From Emiliania huxleyi CCMP1516 (taxonomy: Eukaryota > Haptophyta > Isochrysidales > Noelaerhabdaceae): a stretch of DNA of 37,500 bases. Where the stretch lies: NCBI RefSeq assembly GCF_000372725.1, contig NW_005195940.1, forward strand, positions 276,622-314,121, written 5' to 3'. The number at the start of each line of letters is the position of its first letter. The first letter of the stretch is position 1. Positions 19,857-26,530 of the stretch are shown in pieces. A model generated the notes under the pieces. That model ran no database searches. It was not told where the DNA came from and saw only the letters and a program-made list of their open reading frames with translations. The position numbers were made by a program, and so were the translations under genes.

Positions 19857-20598
19857 GTACGATACTTCCGGGCCGGTGTGCGGGGAGCGAACCTTAACGA
19901 CCGTGGTCCGCAGTCCGGGCGTGGAGATGCGAGGGTCGCCCCCCCTTGCCCCACCACTTTGTGTGTGTGGAGACGTTTACCTTACCTTACCTTACTCAGG
20001 AGCCCCACGGAAAAGTGCCTCAGCTCAGTCGAGCGGTACGTGGCTGGGTTCACAGCGATTGTAGGAAAACGAAGGGACCAAATCACGGTCGCGGCCTTCC
20101 GACTCGCGCCTCCGCCTCACTGGCACTATTGTAGCCCTGGCCGGTGCGCGTGCGGAGTTGAAGTTCCGGAGTGAAAATTCGAACGCGTTCTCTCACGGTG
20201 ACCAAAAAATGTCCACCTCAGAGGCACCTCCGGAGGCAGGCCGCCGCACGCCGGCGACACAGCTCCAGCTGTCGAGCTGACCCTCAGCTCCTCTCAGAGC
20301 GGGAACTGTGACAAAAGTTGACTGAGGCGGTTGTCAGGAATCATCATACGGATCACATGGTGGCTCTCTCATGACGGGAGACCGCCCGACCACTCCTGGG
20401 TGGCACTGCCACCGGTGTCGCTCGACGTCCTGTCGACAGCGTGCCGACAGCGACACAGATCATGTGGGACGCGTCGAGTATCGACCTCTACTGCTTACCC
20501 AGCCTTCGAGTGTATCCTGGCTGTGGTCCCACACCCACTGGTGTCCATCTCAGAGACCGCAGGAGGTCATGAGGGTCGATGGGAGTGCCAACCCCACA

Positions 20599-20823
20599 AT
20601 GCCTAAAAACCCAGCCCAGTACGATCCGGCGCTGGATGCGTGGGAGGCAGTGGCGCCGATGGCGGAGGGGCGGAGAGATCACGCCGCGGCGGTGCTCGGC
20701 GGCAAGCTGTACGCCGTAGGCGGGTCCTGGGTCAGCTCGGTGGAGCGGTACGACCCGGCAGTGGGCGCGTGGGAGGCGGTGGTTCCGATGGCGAAAGAGC
20801 GGATGAAGTTGTGTGCGTGCTAG
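20599..20823 (+). pseudogene. Kelch-repeat fragment (about one and a half blades)
   Basis: The frame encodes YDPALDAWEAVAPMAEGRRD, then LGGKLYAVGG, then VERYDPAVGAWEAVVPMAKE. This is the Kelch pattern (double Gly, then Tyr-Asp-Pro...W..., then P(M)...R). Kelch beta-propellers need four to seven blades and bind protein partners, so this is only a fragment. CAG at 20617-20619 just before YDP could be a splice acceptor for earlier blades, but no further blades were found upstream or downstream within about 1 kb. It is either a truncated copy or an isolated exon. The frame ends at a TAG at 20821. Confidence 0.55.
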
Positions 20824-21276
20824 CCGCGTGGAGTGTGCTGAAGTCCCTCGCCTGAGTGTGTGCTGCGCGTGCGTGCCCCCGCCGCTTTTCGCCCTTGGAG
20901 CACGCTTGGAGTGCGGTGAGTAACCTCAAAATCGCCTCGCTCGCGCCAGCACTTGTGGGTGCCGCAATTCTTTTTCTCCGCCGTGGTGTGCCGGTGAGGA
21001 TAGTACTAGCACGCGCCAGTTCGCACCTGTGTCGAGCCTGTGTGCTAAATAAATAAATAAATAAACCGGACATCCCAAGCTAGGGCTGGGTCGAGGACAG
21101 ACACGTCCCCACCTTTGCAGGATTTTGCAAAAGCGAGGGGGGAGGGCGCATCGCGGCGCGGAGAGGGCTGGGCACGGGCACAGGGGATCTCTCTCGCATA
21201 GGATACGCACTCGGCGGCACGAGGGCAAGGCTAGGCGTCCTATTTGTGCTCCCTCCGTTTCCCTCGCTCTCAGGCA
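20824..21276. other. Intergenic region between Kelch fragment and minus-strand gene
   Basis: No gene seen. A short (AAATA)n run lies at 21045-21063. Short frames on both strands carry no domain signal. Confidence 0.5.
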
Positions 21277-22128
21277 CTATTCATCTGACCACTCATCAGA
21301 GGGGCTTCTAGGCGATCGGCCGCGCTCCGGGGCAGGGCTGGGTAGGATGGGCTCGGGCCACTCGCCCGTGCGGGTGTATCCCCGCATGAGCCGGATGGAG
21401 GCCTCGACTGTCCCTCGCGGCAGGCTCTCGAGCAGCTCGAGCAGCTCTCCCGCCGCCACCGCCGCGTCGTACTGCTCCTTCAGGCCGAGCGCGCCGCAGA
21501 CCCTGCGGACCGCCTCCTGCTGCACCTCGTCCGGTAGATCGGTGTCATAGCCGGAGGAGTCGGCGGAGGACGCCCGCTTGGCGGGCGGCGAGTCCGGTGA
21601 GGGAGAGCGCGACTGGCGCGAGGGCCCGCCGCCGCGCGCCGACAGCGCGTTCTTGTCGACGAGCCGGGGTCCAGCACTGGCGCGGCCGCTGGCACTGCGG
21701 CCCTTGCCGCGCTGCTGCTGCCCGCGCTTCCTTCCCGGATTAGGGACAGTGAAAGTGCAGCCGCGCACTCCGCCGCCGCTGGGCGGCGGCGGCACGCGCG
21801 CGGCGGCGGCCGGGCCCGCAGGCGCGGCGGGCTGGCCTCCCGCGGTGGCACCCTGCGGGTGCAATGCGGCTGCGGCGGCGTACGTCATGCTGGTCGCCGG
21901 CTCCGCAGCTGGCGGCTCGGCGGCAGGGGCTGGCGGCGCCGCAGGGCTCGCACTCGCAGGCGGCTCCGTGGCCTGCGCCTGCCGCTCATGGCGGACCGCG
22001 CGCTCGAGCTGTGAGTGCGGGTGGAGCTGCACAATGACGTCGCCGCTCTGCGTCGCGGTGAAGGAGACCGAGTACGGCGCGTCGCCGTCGTTCTTCTTCT
22101 CCGCGTAGACGAGCGCGTAGTCGCACAC
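21277..22128 (-). CDS. Unknown protein with Ala/Pro-rich middle and conserved-looking ends (partial 5')
   Basis: The exon starts after CAACGACAG at 22129-22137 and runs to a TAG at 21277, about 283 residues. The N-terminal part (VCDYALVYAEKKNDGDAPYS, then VSFTATQSGDVIVQLHPHSQ) looks like beta strands of a folded domain. A Pro/Ala linker and a basic stretch (GRKRGQQQRGKGRSA) follow. The C-terminal helical part (LPDEVQQEAVRRVCGALGL, LLELLESLPRGTVEASI) ends in a Ser/Pro/Arg-rich tail. The basic, Ser/Arg-rich parts suggest nucleic-acid or nuclear association, but the family is not recognised. The first exon with its ATG was not found; upstream lies a repeat (22251-22345) and the divergent F-box/RCC1 gene. 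Confidence 0.5.
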   Translation of the reverse strand: MCDYALVYAEKKNDGDAPYSVSFTATQSGDVIVQLHPHSQLERAVRHERQAQATEPPASASPAAPPAPAAEPPAAEPATSMTYAAAAALHPQGATAGGQPAAPAGPAAAARVPPPPSGGGVRGCTFTVPNPGRKRGQQQRGKGRSASGRASAGPRLVDKNALSARGGGPSRQSRSPSPDSPPAKRASSADSSGYDTDLPDEVQQEAVRRVCGALGLKEQYDAAVAAGELLELLESLPRGTVEASIRLMRGYTRTGEWPEPILPSPAPERGRSPRSPSDEWSDE

Positions 22129-22250
22129 CTGTCGTTGGTGGTCAGTGAATATGCTCCGTGCAGCGCTCGGCGCCGCCGACGCGAGCAAATGGTCCCGTTT
22201 GAAATTAAAAGCATAACTTGTCAAATGGCCGGTCCAGCCTGTGTAGAAAG

Positions 22251-22345
22251 AAAGAAAGAAAACACACAACCCAAGGGAGGGATGGGAGAACGGCACGCCG
22301 CCACCACACAGGGATTTTAAGGAGAGGAGTGTGGTGCGCTAGCCG
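22251..22345 (+). repeat. Dispersed repeat, also at 24978-25071, just upstream of the RCC1 gene
   Basis: About 95 bases (AAAGAAAGAAAAC, then AGGGAGGGATGGGAG, then CACCACACAGGGA, then GAGGAGTGTGGTG and CTAGCCG) recur at 24978-25071 with roughly ten differences. Here the repeat ends 35 bases before the ATG of the F-box/RCC1 gene and so overlaps its likely promoter or 5'UTR. The second copy has no gene after it. Confidence 0.75.
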
Positions 22346-22379
22346 TGCGCGGTTTAAATTCTTTTTCTCGGTAAGGGAA

Positions 22380-23909
22380 ATGTCGACCCCGTCGTGCCGC
22401 CGCTCACGCCGCTCGCGCCGCCTCGCCGCCCCCGCGGCCACCGCCGTGCCCTCGCCAATCACGCCGCCGCCCACCCGCCTCCTCGACCTCCCCACGGAGC
22501 TCCTCGAGCGCGCCCTCTCTCGCTGCGAAAGCCCCGTCGACATCGCTCGCGTCGCGGCCGTCTCGCTGCTCTTCCACGCCTCGCTTGTGGTGCAGGCCAT
22601 CCGCTTGTGGGCGCAAGAGCGCGGCTTCGAGCTGCCGGCGCAGCCAGAGGACGAGGGCTGCGCCGTGCGGTGGCTGTGCTTCGCTGCGCTGCTGTGCGAG
22701 TCCAACCCGCCGGCGAGGGCGGCGGCAGGCCTGTCTCACAGCGTCTTCATCGACGGCGAGGGGCGCCTCTCGTCGTGCGGGTCAGCGGCAATGGAGGGCG
22801 AGGAGGAGGAGGAGCAGGAGCAGGAGCAGGAGCAGGAGGAGGAGGAGTTTCCAGGCCTTCTCGGCCACGGCGAGGGCGTGACGCGGCTCAACACGCCGAC
22901 CCGCCTCCCGTCGACGCTGGGCGGCGAGCGCGCCGTGAGTGTTTCGGCTGCAACCGGCTACAGCCTCGTGCTGACCGCCGGGGGCAGTGTCTGGAGCTGG
23001 GGCGATGGAGACTCAGCCCGGTTGGGCCACGGCGACGAGCAGCCCCAGTGGCAGCCCCAGAAGATCGAGGCTTTTGCTGGTCAGCGCGTCGTCTCTGTGT
23101 CTGCAGGAGGCGCCCACAGCCTCGCCCTCACCGCCGACGGCGCTGTCTTTTCCTGGGGCAACGGAGCTGTCTGGAGCTGGGGCGAAGGAACCTTTCGCCG
23201 GTTGGGCCACGGCAACCCGGACGAGCAGCTGCTGCCCAAGCAGGTCGAGGCCTTGGCTGGGCGGCGCGTCGTCGCTGTGTCGGCTGGAGGGGCGCACATC
23301 ATCGCCATCACTGCCGACGGCGCTCTCTGGAGCTGGGGCCTTGGCGAAGATGGCCAGTTGGGCCACGGCGACCAGCAGAGCCAGCTGCTGCCCAAGAAGA
23401 TCGAGGCGTTGGCTGGGCGGCGCGTCATCGCTGTCTCGGCTGGAGATGGCCACAACATCGCCCTCACCGCCGACGGCGCTATCTGGAGCTGGGGCTTTGG
23501 ATGGCATGGCCAGCTGGGCCACGGCGACCTGCAGCACCTGCTGCTGCCCAAGAAGGTCGAGGTGTTTGCGGGGCGGCGCGTCGTCGCTGTGTCGGCTGGA
23601 CTATTCCACAGCCTCGCCCTCACCGCCGACGGAGGTGTCTGGAGCTGGGGCTATGGAGGGCAAGGCCGGCTGGGCCACGGCGACGGGCAGATGCAACTGC
23701 TGCCGAAGAAGGTCGAGGCCTTGGCTGGCCAGCGCGTCGTCGCTTTGTCGGCTGGACACAGCCACAGCCTCGCAATCACTGCCGACGGCGCCGTCTTTAC
23801 CTGCGGCACGGGTGAACGCGGCTGCCTAGGCCACGGAGAGGACGTGTCGAACCAGCTGCTGCCCAAGAAGGTCGAGGCGTGGCCGCCTAGCACGCCCGCA
23901 TCCGCTTGA
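22380..23909 (+). CDS. F-box plus RCC1-repeat protein
   Basis: A single-exon frame of 509 residues from the ATG at 22380. Residues about 33-82 (LLDLPTELLERALSRCESPV...VSLLFHASL) match an F-box, the motif that docks substrate adaptors to SKP1 in SCF ubiquitin ligases. An acidic Glu/Gln run sits at about 141-156. From about 160 to the end are RCC1-type propeller repeats with the signature VWSWG...G.LGHG followed by L(L)PKKVEALAGRRVVAVSAG. I count six WSWG/TCG-type strands ending in LGHG, close to the seven blades expected. One blade has an in-frame 24-base duplication (VFSWGNGAVWSWGEG). The RCC1 part is probably a substrate-binding propeller; a role in chromatin or Ran exchange is not implied. 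The family is common in haptophytes. Confidence 0.85.
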   Translation: MSTPSCRRSRRSRRLAAPAATAVPSPITPPPTRLLDLPTELLERALSRCESPVDIARVAAVSLLFHASLVVQAIRLWAQERGFELPAQPEDEGCAVRWLCFAALLCESNPPARAAAGLSHSVFIDGEGRLSSCGSAAMEGEEEEEQEQEQEQEEEEFPGLLGHGEGVTRLNTPTRLPSTLGGERAVSVSAATGYSLVLTAGGSVWSWGDGDSARLGHGDEQPQWQPQKIEAFAGQRVVSVSAGGAHSLALTADGAVFSWGNGAVWSWGEGTFRRLGHGNPDEQLLPKQVEALAGRRVVAVSAGGAHIIAITADGALWSWGLGEDGQLGHGDQQSQLLPKKIEALAGRRVIAVSAGDGHNIALTADGAIWSWGFGWHGQLGHGDLQHLLLPKKVEVFAGRRVVAVSAGLFHSLALTADGGVWSWGYGGQGRLGHGDGQMQLLPKKVEALAGQRVVALSAGHSHSLAITADGAVFTCGTGERGCLGHGEDVSNQLLPKKVEAWPPSTPASA

Positions 23910-24062
23910 CTACAAATGGGCGGTTCGCGGTTCGGCCGGCTAAACGCTTCTCCACACACGGACCGCGGCGTGTAAAGGGAAATGCGGTCCGCAGGTGTTA
24001 TGATGCGAGATGGCTACACAACGAACGATAAACCTAATACGCGCGCGGCCACAACCCGCACA

Positions 24063-24339
24063 CTACTCCCACCGTTTTCCCTCCCCGCAGCCGCACACGT
24101 TCACCCTCCCCACGAGTTTCGCCGCGCGACGTGCATTATGCTCGCGGTGATGGTCCTGCTCAGCTGCACGACCGTCATGCGACGACTCCGCCGCCGCCGC
24201 GCCCGCCTCGCCGTCGGCGTCGGCGCTGGCCAACGCGCTGCCCGCCTCGCTGACGAGCGACAAGTAGCCGTATCGCCCCACCGCGTCGCACCGCTCGTCC
24301 GACGCGGCGATGAGCCGCTCGTGGAGGCCCAGTGCGCCG
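24063..24339 (-). CDS. Possible exon fragment ending at the MITE border
   Basis: On the minus strand, directly after the MITE terminus, the frame reads ALGLHERLIAASDERCDAVG then RYGYLSLVSEAGSALASAD. This looks like a genuine helical protein rather than low complexity. It then continues Ala/Glu/His-rich towards 24063. No start codon or family is identified, and no continuation is seen on the other side of the element. The fragment may be an exon interrupted by, or spliced near, the inserted element. Confidence 0.3.
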
Positions 24340-24709
24340 TAGAGCTGTCAAACGTTAAGAGCTGAACAGTGTTGCTAGTGTTAACAGTAACAACAGAACA
24401 ACAGTTGGGCTCCCCAACAACAGTAGCTAACGTTAGGCCGACTGAACAACAGTAAGGAAGGCCTGGCAGTAACCCACGACGATCTCTAGCGTCCAGTGCG
24501 GGTAATACCCGAAAATACCCGGAAAAACCCAGGTATTTTCGGGTTTTACCCGGATTTTTTGGCATTTTCTGCTTGCTGGCCGCTGAACAACAGTAACAAC
24601 AGTAACAAACAGTAACAGCTTGGGCTGGGGAGAACACTTGAACAACGTTGAGGATTTCAGCCAACAATAGTGCAACTGTTAGGCCCAAAGTTAACGTTTG
24701 ACAGCTCTA
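24340..24709. mobile_element. hAT-like MITE, 370 bp
   Basis: Perfect 19-base terminal inverted repeats: TAGAGCTGTCAAACGTTAA at 24340-24358 and its complement at 24691-24709. The termini fit the hAT consensus (YARNG). Flanks AGTGCGCCG (left) and AGTGCGCGA (right) look like an imperfect target-site duplication of about 8 bases. The interior is AT-richer than the surroundings and repeats AACAACAGTAACA. It also holds a small palindromic region of AATACCCGAAAATACCC type near 24507-24550. It is too short for a transposase, so it is non-autonomous. Confidence 0.75.
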
Positions 24710-24828
24710 AGTGCGCGATGTATGCAGAATGCGCGCGTGTGCGGGCTGCGGCGCGGTGTGTGTATCGTTTTGCAGTATTTTCGAATGCTGTTCGCGCTTT
24801 ATGGTTTGATATTGGTTGAGTCCGAATG

Positions 24829-24968
24829 TATGTATGTACGTAGGAAGATGAAGAACAGTCAGTCAGGCTTGAACTGCACACCAACGCGGTATGCGTATGG
24901 GTGGAGGCGAGACAGACAGATATGACGACGACACGCTCGAGCGACAAACACACACATACAAGCTCACA
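24829..24968 (+). repeat. Dispersed repeat, partial copy 3 of 3
   Basis: GAAGATGAAGAACAGTCAG through CACCAACGCGGTATG and GACGACACGCTCGAGCGAC matches the first third of the elements at 7736 and 17157, with more divergence and small insertions. It is directly followed by the second copy of the 95-base repeat at 24978, so two repeat families abut here. Confidence 0.65.
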
Positions 24969-24977
24969 TCCGAATCT

Positions 24978-25071
24978 AAAAGAAAGAAAACAGACAAAAC
25001 AAGGGAGGGATGGGAGGACGGCACGCCACCACCACACAGGGAATTTAAGTAGAGGAGTGTGGTGCTAGCCG
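24978..25071 (+). repeat. Dispersed repeat, second copy of 22251-22345
   Basis: Same order of motifs as at 22251-22345: AAAGAAAGAAAAC, GGGAGGGATGGGAGGACGGC, CACCACCACACAGGGA, AGAGGAGTGTGGTGCTAGCCG. No gene follows within a kilobase. Confidence 0.7.
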
Positions 25072-25900
25072 TCGCCCACCCTACCTAACTAACCCTTGGG
25101 CGTCTGCCTCTTCCCATCTCTCTCTCTCTCTCTCTCTCTCGACGCTGACTTGGCTCACGGGACCCACAAAGCAGCTATCGCGCAGCGCCCGTCGCTACAC
25201 GTAGACAGTGAACACTGGATACGTCCAACGGCGTCCATCTTGGTAAAATTCGGTCCAGCTGATTAACCCTGGTACGTGGACAAAAGTCTGCGTTTTTCGG
25301 CCTCCCCTCCCTAACATTAGCCGGCCAAAACGTGCTCCCGCCGGTTAATATTAGGGAGGGGGGGGCGGTCGGGTGTCAGACCTAGCTCTAGGCGTGCGAG
25401 GCTGACGTATTTTGGACAATCCACCTACCAGGGTTAATAATGGTTCGATACGATATGATCGCGGCATTGCTGGCTGAGGCGACAACAAGCTTTCGTCTCT
25501 GAGGCCACTGCTTGTCTGAGAGGCGCGACTCTGCTGCCTGACTGACTGACTGACTCTCTGACTAACTAACTTGAGCACTTGAGCACTTGATAGGGTCGAT
25601 TCGATCGATCCGCATGGTACGGGACCCCTCCGATCGTCTCGCCCTCCCTCACTGGTGTGTTCATTTAACTAACTGATTATTGTATACTGACTGAGTGTCG
25701 GCCCGTCCGCCTCATCGCGCATTCATACACAGCTGCCGGGTGGGGGCACTTGGAGCACTTGGAGTGCAGTCATCAACCGCACATCCAGGGCCGGGGAGCT
25801 AAGAAGCGTACCCAGCGGGCCGGATGATTGGCATCGGGTTGCGGGCAAGAGAGCCCTAGCCCAGGGGGTGCGCGTTCGCAGGGAAAGGGCCATAAAGTAA
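25072..25900. other. Intergenic region with simple repeats
   Basis: (TC)n occurs at about 25107-25140, CTGACTGACTGACTGAC near 25536-25555, and GAGCACTTGAGCACTTGA near 25573. TTGGAGCACTTGGAGTG (25750) resembles CTTGGAGCACGCTTGGAGTG at 20894. No gene is seen. Confidence 0.55.
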
Positions 25901-26205
25901 ACACGGGTCTCCGAGGGTTGGACCCGCGTACCGGGTTTCCCCTTAACTTCAGAACGCCCCCTCTACTCGGAGCTAGTAGACACGGGTCTCCGAGGGTTAG
26001 TTCTGCGCTCCGGGTTTCCCCCAGCGGCGGAATTTTTCCCTCGCGCTGTGGGTCCCCCTAGCTGCGGAACGCCCCCTCTACTCGGGGCTAAAGAATACTC
26101 TCCGAGGGTTAGTTCCGTGTACCGGGTCTCCCCTTAACTGCAGAACGCCCCCCTCTACTCGGAGCTAATAGACACAGGAGCTGAAGAATCTCTCCGAGGG
26201 GGATT
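25901..26205. repeat. Tandem repeat, about three units of 80-125 bases
   Basis: Units share ACGGGTCTCCGAGGGTT, then an ACCGGGT(T/C)TCCCC segment, then GCAGAACGCCCCCTCTACTC and GGAGCTA. Units start at about 25901, 25980 and 26098. The last trails into CTCTCCGAGGGGGATTCCG. Unit lengths differ because of internal insertions. No coding frame is maintained. Confidence 0.75.
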
Positions 26206-26219
26206 CCGTATGGGGGCGA

Positions 26220-26530
26220 GTATCTTTTTTTTTGAGAGCGCCTTCGTTGTTAATAGTACAAACCCAATGGTCCCTTGCGAGCGGTCCTTCGTTGCAGTCG
26301 CACACACGCACACGCCGCGCCGCAACGCGCGCCCGCGCCCACTGCCCCGCCCACCGCAAACAGTTTTTTTTTGGTCCAATTGCGGTGGGCGGGGCACTTC
26401 GGTGCAACCTCGAAGAGTGAGTGTGTGTGTGTGTGTCACACTCACACACACACACACACACAGCGCGTCGCCTGCCGGATGCCCCAAGCAATTTTTTTTT
26501 GGGTTTTGAATTGGGCGGGCAGCGTCTCAG
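26220..26530. repeat. Poly-T tracts and two strong hairpins upstream of the PAN gene
   Basis: Three T-runs of 9-10 bases occur near 26225, 26364 and 26490. The middle one forms the loop of a perfect 17-base stem (26343-26359 with 26380-26396, TGCCCCGCCCACCGCAA). At 26417-26461 a (TG)n run is followed directly by (CA)n, so it also folds back on itself. The stretch lies just before the ATG at 26531. Confidence 0.7.

Noticed and set aside
23140..23200. Intron in the RCC1 gene at the VFSWGNGAVWSWG duplication
   Set aside because: The duplicated 24 bases are in frame and coding, with no filler or splice signals between copies.
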